Below are positions 44,647-52,255 of a stretch of DNA of 52,255 nucleotides, in pieces. The position numbers and the translations under genes are program-made. Below the pieces are notes generated by a model that was not told where the DNA came from, did no database searches, and worked only from the letters and a program-made list of their open reading frames with translations. This stretch comes from Planctomycetota bacterium (GTDB lineage Bacteria > Planctomycetota > Planctomycetia > Pirellulales > Pirellulaceae), in contig JAJRVM010000108.1 in NCBI GenBank assembly GCA_024277285.1, forward strand, positions 1 to 52,255, given 5' to 3'. Numbering within the stretch: position 1 is the stretch's first letter; every line of letters begins with the position of its first letter.

Positions 44647-45675
44647 CTAGCCCGGCTCATCCTTGCTTTGTTCGGCATCTTCCAGCAACTGTTGCACCTC
44701 GCTCTTGCTGGCCCAATAGATGACCATGCCGATGGTTGCCACGACGATGGTCATCAAGCGGTAGACCAGTGCGACCAGGACGCCGGCCACGTCGATGTTG
44801 GTTGCTGCGGGCACGATCTCGTACAGCTTTTCGATGGCGAATTCAAACGCGCCGAATCCGGCTGGCGTAAAGGGCAACGCGCCGGTGACCATTCCTAGCG
44901 GGATCATGATCAAGTGCTCGCGAAAGGTCGGCACATGTTGGAACAACGCGGTTGCGATCAGAAACATCGCACAGGCAAACAGGACGTGTGTCCCGATGCT
45001 CATGACGATCGCCACGGTGATCGTCGGCCAGCGTTTCCGGTAGATGCGCACTGCCGTGATCAGTTGCCCGAGTGTCTTGCCGATGCGTGGCACGTTGGTC
45101 AACATCTCGGACAGAGCGCCGCTCGTGAAGCCAGGAATCAGCAGTATCAGGATGCCGAATCCACCGATGATGGTCGCGCCGATCGTCACATGGCTGAGCG
45201 TGCGTAGTTCGGGGGACGTGTTGGGCAGCCCACTTACGAGTATGACGCCGCTGGTCAACAGCAGCAGGGCGTACAGGCCGATCATGCGGTCGACGATGAC
45301 CGTTGCCACCGCTTCCGCGCGGCGGCCTGGTTGCTGGCGGGCGATGAAATAGGCCTTGAACAGATCGCCCCCAACCGCACCGGCCGAGACGAAATTGAAC
45401 AGATAGCCCAGGAAGCCGAGGCGAAAAGCGTCCACCAGCCGGAACTGCAGCCCAAGCGCGCGGACCAACAAATACCAACGAATGAAGGTCAATGTGACGG
45501 CACAAAATACGAGCGCCAGCGAAACCACCAGCAGTGGCCAGTTCTTCTCGCGCAGCTGCAGTTGCTGAAATTCCTCAGCCGGAACACTGGCCAGCAGCCA
45601 CAGAATGATGGCGATCGGCAGACCGAACTTGAGCGCTGTAAGCAGTACCTTTTTCAATGCCGAAGCCACCTTCAC
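44647..45675 (-). CDS. UPF0104/LPG-synthase-TM-type membrane protein
   Basis: 342 residues from GTG 45675; TTG 45657 is an alternative with AAGGTGG upstream. Seven to eight membrane segments. The family pattern is FIRWYLLVRALG, FLGYLFNFVSAGAVGGDLFKAYF and, near the end, FTPAGFGAFEF. Members act as flippases or as parts of lysyl-phosphatidylglycerol synthesis (AglD/YbhN relatives). No synthetase domain is fused here. No operon partner. Role in the envelope is likely; substrate unknown. Confidence 0.82.
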   Translation of the reverse strand: MKVASALKKVLLTALKFGLPIAIILWLLASVPAEEFQQLQLREKNWPLLVVSLALVFCAVTLTFIRWYLLVRALGLQFRLVDAFRLGFLGYLFNFVSAGAVGGDLFKAYFIARQQPGRRAEAVATVIVDRMIGLYALLLLTSGVILVSGLPNTSPELRTLSHVTIGATIIGGFGILILLIPGFTSGALSEMLTNVPRIGKTLGQLITAVRIYRKRWPTITVAIVMSIGTHVLFACAMFLIATALFQHVPTFREHLIMIPLGMVTGALPFTPAGFGAFEFAIEKLYEIVPAATNIDVAGVLVALVYRLMTIVVATIGMVIYWASKSEVQQLLEDAEQSKDEPG

Positions 45676-46257
45676 GCCCGTTTACGAAACACCACTTCCC
45701 AGGTGGGAGCTTGGATGGCACACCGACGCCACCCGTCAGCCACGGTGGGCTACCGTAACAAGAGGGGGCATGCCGAAAGATGGACTGCTTCCGTTAACCA
45801 TTACCGAAATCAGCGCATCACACACAACAAGAGCCCAACGCTCGGTTTCTCTCGAGAAAGATGCGGTTTGAGCATGCCGGCCGCAGAGACGCCCGTGCGG
45901 CGTGCCGACCCCCAAACACTGGATCTTTGCTCAATACAATACGGGCTGGCCGCCGTTGCGTGAAGATGCCTGAATTGACCCGGTACGAGGTGAACCTGGC
46001 AAACCGACATATCTCATGTGTAAGTCAGCAATAATGGTGCGACCGTGATCGGATTCCCCTCTGAGGTGTGGTGTCTCTGTTTTGGCTCATATCAAACGAC
46101 ATTTCTTAACCGGTCGATTGCGAGGCAACTTGCCGGACACTGAGCGTGAATCCAAGCGTTGGCGTGAGCGGGGGTTGTCGCGTTGCGGACAAGCCGGTAC
46201 CATTTGACGCGTTACGACGTGAATGCATACTGGCATAAGCGTTGTCGGCACGTTTGA
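45676..46257. other. intergenic region, no gene seen
   Basis: 582 bases between the UPF0104 gene and the tRNA. Short frames exist without signals. The tRNA promoter should be near the right end. Confidence 0.4.
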
Positions 46258-46330
<73 letters not shown>

Positions 46331-46337
46331 CTCACTT

Positions 46338-46371
46338 AAAGCCTTAAACCATAATGGTTTAGGGCTTTTTT
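46338..46371 (+). terminator. rho-independent terminator of the tRNA
   Basis: A 14-base-pair stem (AAAGCCTTAAACCA with its near complement, one G-T pair) has a 3-base loop and ends in six T. It starts 8 bases past the tRNA. Confidence 0.88.
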
Positions 46372-47229
46372 CGTTGGCGTGGATCCTTCTAACTTTCAGC
46401 ATTCTAACTATCCCTCTAACTATCTGGCAGGAAAACCGACCTTGAGATCCCGTTCCAAGGTGGCTTCTCGCTCTATTCTGTACCACCCTTTTGGCGTTTT
46501 TCTAACTTGATATCAGTTAGAAAAGCTTCAGCGAGGATGACCATCCAGTCACCCAGCTAGAGGACGGCGACATGGAAGCTGGAACATGCGTTTAGCGGAT
46601 ACCTTCTAACAGGCTCGTTTGCATCCCCAACTCCAGAGGATTACGAGCCATGCCAACTCACTTGATGGTCCACATGGTGGACTACTTGTCGGCCAACAGC
46701 TTCGACCGACCGTCCAGCGCGAGCACCGCCCCGCCGCTTGCGTTCGTCGGACTTCTTCGCCTGAGTAAATCCGCTTTGAACCAACCTGCGAAGGTGAAGT
46801 CACCTCCGTATAATACAGAGTCGAACAACGTATCTATTTCTCAGGCTCACGTTGCGAATCTGCGTAAAGGCTGCGTTGAGGCTGTGTTGAGGCTGTGTTA
46901 CGGTCAAGTAGAAATCACGACCATACGGCATCGTACCACCAATCCAATGCTGTCTTGTCATCACGTGTGATGTGCCAGAAGCCATCACCAATTTCTTCTG
47001 TCGGGTCACGATGGCCGACCGGGACCTCTCCAATGACGATACCTTCGCCCTCATGTTTGGCTCGACGTTCAACTGAGGCAAAACAGAACCATTACACGTG
47101 TGTAGTTCATGAGCATATGGAGCGGAACAACAGAGAGGAACACAACAAGAATTGTGCAACGGAGTCCCCAGATAGCGGACTCGGGGGACTTGCTTCGCAG
47201 ACTTTTTCGAAACAATTTCCGTAACGCCG
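46372..47229. other. decayed region downstream of the tRNA
   Basis: 858 bases without an intact gene. Heptamers TCTAACT occur at 46388, 46403, 46415 and 46501, inverted at 46515, and as TCTAACA at 46605. TTTCTAACT/AGTTAGAAA around 46499-46523 forms a hairpin. A stop-to-stop frame of 58 codons on the minus strand (46915-47091) has a protein-like composition (EGEGIVIGEVPVGHRDPTEE) but no start. It may be a remnant of an element once inserted at the tRNA. Confidence 0.4.
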
Positions 47230-47565
47230 TTGGTTGACGTCGACCAGCTGCCGCAACTAATGGAAGAAGTAACTCGCGAATATTACGCCAAACATGGGCC
47301 GGGCCAGACCTTTAGCGCTTATTGGCGCGAGCGACTTACGAAGGCGGAGGCAACGAAAGCGGGCGAGGTCGACTACTCGCCGCCAACGTGGCACTGCGAA
47401 AACTGTGGCTACCACCATCGCGGTGAAGATCCCCCGGTCTATTGCCCGAGCTGTGCCGGACTGCGGCGAAACTTCGCCCGGTTGGAAGACGCCGCACAAG
47501 ATGCTTCAGATCCACCCGTCGCCGAACCGGAACCGGTCACAGCCGGGGCTGGCCTCGAAGCTTAG
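47230..47565 (+). pseudogene. rubredoxin-like C-terminal fragment, possibly of a nitrite/sulfite reductase
   Basis: About 111 residues, with only a TTG start and no Shine-Dalgarno site. The N-terminal half (TREYYAKHGPGQTFSAYWRERL) resembles the C-terminal helix of ferredoxin-dependent nitrite/sulfite reductases, and the rest is a zinc/iron ribbon WHCENCGYHHRGEDPPVYCPSC. The frame is open upstream only to 47176, and no siroheme domain is found upstream. It thus looks like the left-over tail of a longer gene, or less likely a small zinc-ribbon protein in its own right. The family memory is approximate. Confidence 0.4.
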
Positions 47566-47957
47566 CTGATTCGTAACCGTTCATTGCATTTGGCCGCGAC
47601 AATGTTCCTAAAAGCTGCGCGGGGTGAGATCCGCTATTCGTGTTTTCTTGCCATTCGAGTGCAATCAACGCTCAGCTCCATAGCGTCGCCCAACTCCAGA
47701 CACGTTGGAACAGCCACAGCCACGATGCAAAGACCAAGAACGCCGAATCGAGCAGTGTGAACCGACGCTCGAGCTTCCCATTGGAAACCGGGCGCGCGAT
47801 TCGCACTGCGTGCGCGGAGCGGCGCTGTGGTGGATGGGTGTTTGGTGGTGCCAGATCGATCGGGATCGCGAGTTCGTTTGCGCATGCAATGGCACACGCA
47901 AGAAACGGAATCGAATCGTGTACTCGGCGAAACGCGGGGGCTCCGATCGTCCGCGTT
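47566..47957. other. intergenic region, no gene seen
   Basis: 392 bases between convergent genes. A minus-strand frame of about 83-107 codons with a hydrophobic end (47672-47995) lacks a start and codon bias, so it is not called. Confidence 0.35.
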
Positions 47958-49253
47958 TTATTTCTCCTGGGCCGCTGGTGTCGGCGTGGCGGCATCGCTC
48001 GCGGCAGTGGCGGCTGGTTGGTTGTCTGCCGGCTTGGTATCGGTCGGCTCGTCGGCCACGGGATCGTGGAACATCGCGGCCAACAGTAACAAAGCGGCCA
48101 AAGTAATGACGCCAGGCACCATCCAGATTTTCGCCCACTGAAACTTGCCTTTGAGCGAGTTCTTGTCCATCACAATGCCCGCGAATTGCGTGCCGAAGAA
48201 GAGCCCGATACCTGTGGTGGCGACGAAATAGAGTGCCTGCATCGACGTGCGATTAGCGGGGCCCGCCACGCTTTCCGCGAAGATCTGGCCGACGATGATG
48301 AAGAAGACATATGCCAAGCCATGCAGTGGTTGCGCCAAAATGATCAAGAGCTTGGGTTTGCCAACGACATAGAACGCGTACATGACGGCCCAGCACCCGG
48401 CACCAAAGACCAAGGTCCATTTGAAGCCGATGTCGGTCAAGAAAAACCCGAGTAGGAAAAACGTGGCGGCGGCTTGTGCGATTTGAGCCAGCGCCATGGA
48501 CGCGGGAACATGTTTGCTGGAAATACCGCCATCCTGCATGAACTGTGCCGTGCCGAGGAAGTAGAACTGCATCAAACCGGCCACGACCATGCCGACTCCG
48601 ATGAACAACAGGAAGTTCACGTCGCCCAGGTTCTTCAGAGTCGCCAGTAGCGGCAGCCCTTCAGCGGCTGGAGGCGTCGCGGTCAAGAGCAAGCAACCGA
48701 GCGCCATCAGTACGGAAAGGCCTGCGGCGAAATAGAGGCAATCGGAACCATCTCCTTGCTCTTTGCGCGTCATGCGCCAGCCGGTCAGTGACCAACCGAT
48801 CAATGCCCATGCGATCGGTGCCCAGATGAAGACCTTGCCTTGTGTGGCAAGTTTTACGCCCGCATCCGCGATGTCGGCTGTGCCGGCGAACAAAACGGCG
48901 TTGACCAAGGGCATGGTGGCCGAGTAGCAGAGCGAATAGAGCAGCATGACAATCAGCAGCGGTTTGAACTGAGTCTGCTTGGCGGCCAGGAAAAGCAGTA
49001 CGGCACCAATCGCGTGAGCGCTGACCAGGAGCCATTTGTTGGGAACAAACTGGTCGCCGATCCAGCCGGCGATAAGTGGCGAGAAGATGCATGCCAACGG
49101 CAGCGTGGCATAGATCCAACCGGTTTGTTTGCCGGTCATTTTCAGAGGCCCAAGCAGGCGTGTTGCGAGGACCGGCGCCCAGGCTCCCCAGACAGCATAT
49201 TCCAGGAACATCACGACGCTCAACGCCACATACGTTTTCGTATCAATACCCAC
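47958..49253 (-). CDS. MFS permease, nucleoside/proton symporter-like
   Basis: 431 residues from GTG 49253, with AAGGAG 6 bases upstream; the longer TTG frame has no site. Twelve membrane segments, with the NupG/XapB-like opening MFLEYAVWGAWAPVLATRLL and the conserved short cytoplasmic loops (GWIGDQFVPNKWLL). The tail after residue about 405 is a charged, Ala/Pro-rich segment. It probably imports nucleosides or a related solute with protons. A standalone gene with a terminator between it and the TPR lipoprotein gene upstream. Confidence 0.88.
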   Translation of the reverse strand: MGIDTKTYVALSVVMFLEYAVWGAWAPVLATRLLGPLKMTGKQTGWIYATLPLACIFSPLIAGWIGDQFVPNKWLLVSAHAIGAVLLFLAAKQTQFKPLLIVMLLYSLCYSATMPLVNAVLFAGTADIADAGVKLATQGKVFIWAPIAWALIGWSLTGWRMTRKEQGDGSDCLYFAAGLSVLMALGCLLLTATPPAAEGLPLLATLKNLGDVNFLLFIGVGMVVAGLMQFYFLGTAQFMQDGGISSKHVPASMALAQIAQAAATFFLLGFFLTDIGFKWTLVFGAGCWAVMYAFYVVGKPKLLIILAQPLHGLAYVFFIIVGQIFAESVAGPANRTSMQALYFVATTGIGLFFGTQFAGIVMDKNSLKGKFQWAKIWMVPGVITLAALLLLAAMFHDPVADEPTDTKPADNQPAATAASDAATPTPAAQEK

Positions 49254-49460
49254 AAATCTCTCCTTGGCTGCGATCAACGGGATGCGTTAGTACCGGTGCC
49301 GCGCGCGGCAAAGCGTCGCGGGGAAAATCATCGTGGGTCCATTCTAGATCAGCCCAAACCGTGTGAAAAGCAGGCACAGCGGATCGGGTGACGCAATCTC
49401 TCGCGTGGCGCACCTGCTGACGGGGCGTCGTGGATCGAACTGAGCTCGATGTCCAACAAT

Positions 49461-49497
49461 AAAAATGGCCCGGTTCGTTGCGAACCGAGCCATTTTT
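49461..49497 (-). terminator. terminator of the TPR lipoprotein gene
   Basis: AAAAATGGC-C-CGGTTCG and its complement form a long stem with a TTG loop and A/T ends on both sides, so it can work in either direction. It lies 46 bases past the stop at 49543. Confidence 0.8.
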
Positions 49498-49542
49498 CTT
49501 CGTAACAAACGCTCCCACACGCTCAGGTGGGCGTAATACCGG

Positions 49543-50811
49543 CTACTTCTGTGCGACTTCGCCCAGCAGCTTGGGCGTCGGCAGGTTGACTTCACTTTCT
49601 TGGACCATATTGGCCGACGCGGGTTGCACTGGGGACTGCACACCGCTTTGCGGCTGGAGCGGCACGATGGTCGATTGGACGGGCGCTTGCCCCGATTGCG
49701 GGCTTACTGGAATGGGGCTGTGCAGCCGCACGGCGGGTGGTGCCGGCGCCTCGTCGTCATCGTTCGAGGAGGCGGTTGGTGGGATCCGCCGCAACTGGCG
49801 TGGCGAAACGACCATGGCCACGGGGCGTGCCTTGACTCCTCGGTTCGACGTCCTGGCCGAGTTAGCCACGGTCGCGTCGTCAACTCGGAAATGCACTTTT
49901 TCTGGTGCGGAGGAGGAGGCGACTTTCCCGTCTATTTGGGCGAGCATATCGTTGGCGGCGGTCAGGTCGGGATCTTGTTGAGCAGCGATCGCGAAATGGC
50001 GTTTGGCTTGCTGTTTATCCCCGTTTTGGTACAGAAGGTAGCCCAGATTATAGTGGGCCACGGCACTCGAGTTAGCGCCACTCAATTCGTTCCACGCTTC
50101 ATCCGTGCGTCCCAGGTCAACTAACACGGTTGCCAGGTTGTTGCGATAGAGTTTGCGATCCGGTGCCAAGCTGGCCGCTTGGCGCAATGCCGCGACCGAT
50201 TCATCGTCGTGTTTATTGCGTGCCAGGCAGAGGCCCAGGTCGTTGTACGCCATCGCATTGTCTGGGCTAACTTCGATCGCCTGCTTGTACAATCGTTGAG
50301 CTTCGCTGAAGTTTTCATTGCGATCGTACAGGCGCGCCAAGCTTATTGTCGCCGGAAGATGTTCGGGGGCCTTTTCCAACGCGCGAGTATACTGTCTGAT
50401 CGCCTCGGCACGCCGATTCTTGCTCTCCGCCAAGCGTCCGGCTTGATAGTAGACATCGGCGTGGATTGATTTGGGCATGCTGCTTAGCGATATCGGATCG
50501 GGTGCCTTCGTGACGCGCGGCTTCGGAGTCAAAGCCGTGGCCACGGATGACGTTGCGTGCTTGACCGCCGCACCGAATTTTTGGGTCGCGGTTGGTGGTG
50601 CTTTGGGAAGCGAACTGGTGCCACCATCTTTTTCGATGTTTTCGACCAGTTCGCGATACCTTGGATCATTGAACGGAGCGGGAGTCGAGGACTTGCTCAA
50701 CGCCGATCCCGATTTTTTTTGCAGGCTCTTGTTGCCCAGCTTGGATGCGCAGCCAAGATGAGGTATCAAGCATGCTACTAGTGCAACGAACAGAAATCGC
50801 CGTTTGTCCAC
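49543..50811 (-). CDS. TPR-repeat lipoprotein
   Basis: 422 residues from GTG 50811, with a perfect AGGAGG 6 bases upstream. Residues 1-21 are a lipoprotein signal ending in HLGC. After a basic linker, TPR units run from about residue 118 to 300 (ADVYYQAGRLAESKNRRAEA, LARLYDRNENFSEAQRLYKQ, AYNDLGLCLARNKHDDESVA, AHYNLGYLLYQNGDKQQAK). The C-terminal 110 residues are Pro/Gln/Ser/Ala-rich and disordered. TPR lipoproteins act as scaffolds in envelope assembly or type IV pilus/secretion systems; nothing adjacent tells which. Confidence 0.9.
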   Translation of the reverse strand: MDKRRFLFVALVACLIPHLGCASKLGNKSLQKKSGSALSKSSTPAPFNDPRYRELVENIEKDGGTSSLPKAPPTATQKFGAAVKHATSSVATALTPKPRVTKAPDPISLSSMPKSIHADVYYQAGRLAESKNRRAEAIRQYTRALEKAPEHLPATISLARLYDRNENFSEAQRLYKQAIEVSPDNAMAYNDLGLCLARNKHDDESVAALRQAASLAPDRKLYRNNLATVLVDLGRTDEAWNELSGANSSAVAHYNLGYLLYQNGDKQQAKRHFAIAAQQDPDLTAANDMLAQIDGKVASSSAPEKVHFRVDDATVANSARTSNRGVKARPVAMVVSPRQLRRIPPTASSNDDDEAPAPPAVRLHSPIPVSPQSGQAPVQSTIVPLQPQSGVQSPVQPASANMVQESEVNLPTPKLLGEVAQK

Positions 50812-51086
50812 CCCGCACCTCCTTGAGCGTAGATTGGATGCGGTGGGGCAAAAGTCCCCTGGCGTCCCACCGCGTCACTTGTTGACAACTTCGCGTACTT
50901 TTCATTTCGCCCGTCGCTGAGTCCGCGTGATCTCAGCGAATGGCTTTTCGCGTTACCTATAGGGTGCCGGTGTCAGACCATTCCGTGAAGTGACCGGCAA
51001 ACACGGGTCGGTATTGAAGCTTGAACACAACGGTTGGTCGCGTCGAGCTTGTGGCGCTTCTTCAGCGCGCCCCCGGTTAGGTTCGC
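50812..51086. other. intergenic region
   Basis: 275 bases upstream of the TPR gene and downstream of the next minus-strand gene. No gene or strong structure is seen. Confidence 0.3.
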
Positions 51087-51653
51087 TCAGTTACCATCAC
51101 CCGCTTCAGACAAGTCGGGCAGACGAGGAGCTGGAGTGGTCGCTTCGTAACCCGCATTGACGCGTTCGTAGTACGCTCCAGAGCCACCGCGCGGCGTCAG
51201 ATCGCTGATCGCAATCATGCCCGAAGCGGCATCGCCAACCACTTCGACCGCAGCTTTTTCGACACTCTTGTACCGCGTCTGCGTGATTTCGACGGTCATG
51301 CCGCGCAGTACGAATACCATGCGCCGTCGAGTCGGCATTTCCGTCAGGATCTGCTGCACCTTCAGCTCGCCGGCACGCGTCAGCTCCTGGGTCTCGGTGT
51401 CGAACAGTTGGTTGGGAATGGTGTTCTGCAATTGCCAGCCCTTATCGACCATGACGGCAATCGGATCTTTTACGGCTTTTCGGTCGGCCTGTACAAAAGG
51501 CTCGGGCCACGCGTTATTGCGGTGCCAATCCAGATGCACACGGTCCCAGAAGCAGTTCCATTGGGCTTTGACCGCGTGCCAATCTGCCGTCGCGGTTCCG
51601 CTGTGCAGCGAAACCATCAGCGCAAACCCAACCACGAGTACCATACGTCGCAT
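51087..51653 (-). CDS. secreted conserved planctomycete protein
   Basis: 188 residues, ATG start preceded by a G run. A signal peptide (cleavage near ATA-D, about residue 23) leads into WHAVKAQWNCFWDRVHLDWH with RNNAWPEPF after it, a Trp-rich N-terminus I recall as conserved among planctomycete proteins of unknown function. The middle (NTIPNQLFDTETQELTRAGE, KVQQILTEMPTRRRMVFVLR) looks like an alpha/beta domain resembling the periplasmic OmpA-like or SIMPL fold, but I cannot decide. Likely periplasmic. No operon partner. Confidence 0.75.
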   Translation of the reverse strand: MRRMVLVVGFALMVSLHSGTATADWHAVKAQWNCFWDRVHLDWHRNNAWPEPFVQADRKAVKDPIAVMVDKGWQLQNTIPNQLFDTETQELTRAGELKVQQILTEMPTRRRMVFVLRGMTVEITQTRYKSVEKAAVEVVGDAASGMIAISDLTPRGGSGAYYERVNAGYEATTPAPRLPDLSEAGDGN

Positions 51654-52255
51654 GTTTTTATCCCCCCCGCAGGTGCGATCCCCAGATAGTGGATCGCGAT
51701 GTTGCTGGCGTTGCCCACGTGCTTACACAAGCTCTCGCTTGGTTTGCCGTAACCCGCGCCCCTTGGTTGATGGGAGTCGACCAATTCGATCAAGTCCCGC
51801 CCCGGTTGTTGTACTTCTCGCGATTGTTTAAGAACCGCGTCCACGTTTCGAGTCGCCAGCCACGAACCGCGCTTTTCCCAGGAGCGCACGTGGCATGGAT
51901 TCTCTTCAATCTGTTATCGGCTGTGCGGGAGCGAGAACTGAGCGCCGGGCCAATGTGGCTGGAAATGTCTGCCTAAACGTCGTAGGTTACCGCCTGGCCG
52001 GCGGGCCACCACAGCCCGCAAAAAGGTATCAAGAGCCACGGATGGGCACTGATTTCCACGGATGAGGGAAAAGGTGGATATGGAGCACGCGTCGGTGACA
52101 GGCGGGGCGTTATCAGACTGTCTGGCAATGCAGAATAGGGGCCACGGATGGTCACGGATCTTCACGGAGAGGGCTGGGTTGAGGGGGCAGGGGAGCGTCC
52201 TGTCCAGAGAATCAGACTGTCTGGCAATGCGGCAATGCAGAATAGGGGCCACGGA
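51654..52255. other. right-edge region with direct repeats
   Basis: 602 bases with no supported gene. It ends in two copies of a 37-45 base unit and related CCACGGATG-type repeats (see next entry). Confidence 0.45.
52112..52255. repeat. two direct repeats, second runs off the window edge
   Basis: ATCAGACTGTCTGGCAATGC plus 17 further bases at 52112-52148 recurs at 52211-52255 with an 8-base tandem expansion (GGCAATGC). CACGGATG-type motifs between and before them (from about 52036) suggest a larger repeat family continuing outside the window. Confidence 0.75.

Noticed and set aside
47672..47995. Possible small membrane protein next to the MFS gene
   Set aside because: No usable start outside the MFS gene and no codon bias, though its end is hydrophobic.

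Overview
The window looks like a chromosomal segment of a planctomycete, most likely of the Pirellula/Rhodopirellula kind. The evidence is inference from content: moderately high GC, many short secreted or lipid-anchored proteins without wider relatives, PQQ-like and NHL beta-propellers with membrane anchors, a zinc-ribbon membrane protein, a lone PTS enzyme I, an unusual FabF/ACP/double hot-dog cluster, and frequent GTG starts behind good Shine-Dalgarno sites. I see no phage, IS transposase or CRISPR array. The sequence alone does not name the species.

Layout. 1-7.3 kb: surface and envelope proteins of unknown role (a repeat-rich Gly/Pro/Met lipoprotein cut by the left edge, a second lipoprotein, a cysteine-rich repeat protein broken by one amber codon, small membrane and lipoproteins) plus a sugar-isomerase-like enzyme. 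7.7-11.1 kb: minus-strand fatty-acid/polyketide-type cluster (two hot-dog proteins, ACP, FabF-type ketosynthase). 11.3-16 kb: PTS enzyme I, thioredoxin, ArsC-type reductase, S1-domain RNA-binding protein. 16.4-21.7 kb: conserved hypothetical, phytoene-desaturase-like FAD protein, EamA permease, FadL-type porin.

22.3-33.3 kb is the most interesting region: eight minus-strand genes, several joined by 1-4 base stop/start overlaps. In transcription order they encode an anchored PQQ-like propeller, an anchored NHL propeller, a small Tat-like anchored protein, a Tat-exported polyferredoxin, a NapH/NosR-like membrane ferredoxin, a second anchored PQQ-like propeller, a NuoE-NuoF(HydB-like) fusion and a NuoG/GltD-like flavoprotein that lacks the usual NAD(P)-binding domain. 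I infer a membrane-spanning electron-transfer system joining the NAD(H)/ferredoxin pool to a periplasmic redox partner; the arrangement resembles the soluble Hyd/Stn type of electron-bifurcating modules but is coupled to membrane parts.

33.9-45.7 kb: cation/proton antiporter with CBS domains and a thioesterase, a monohaem cytochrome c family protein with a potassium-channel-like gene, dodecin, zinc-ribbon membrane protein, a sigma-70 factor, a macrodomain protein, a secreted beta-helix protein and a UPF0104-type membrane protein. 46.2-52.3 kb: a tRNA-Ala(GGC) with its own terminator, a decayed region with a reductase-tail-like fragment, an MFS permease, a TPR lipoprotein and a secreted conserved protein.

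Intergenic DNA is rich in small repeats: heptamer arrays, 15- and 16-base arrays, a roughly 66-73 base dispersed element in inverted copies, a roughly 44 base dispersed element, and CCCGGG-type palindromes. All gene starts given here were chosen from Shine-Dalgarno sites, signal peptides and family start points, so many differ from the longest open frame.
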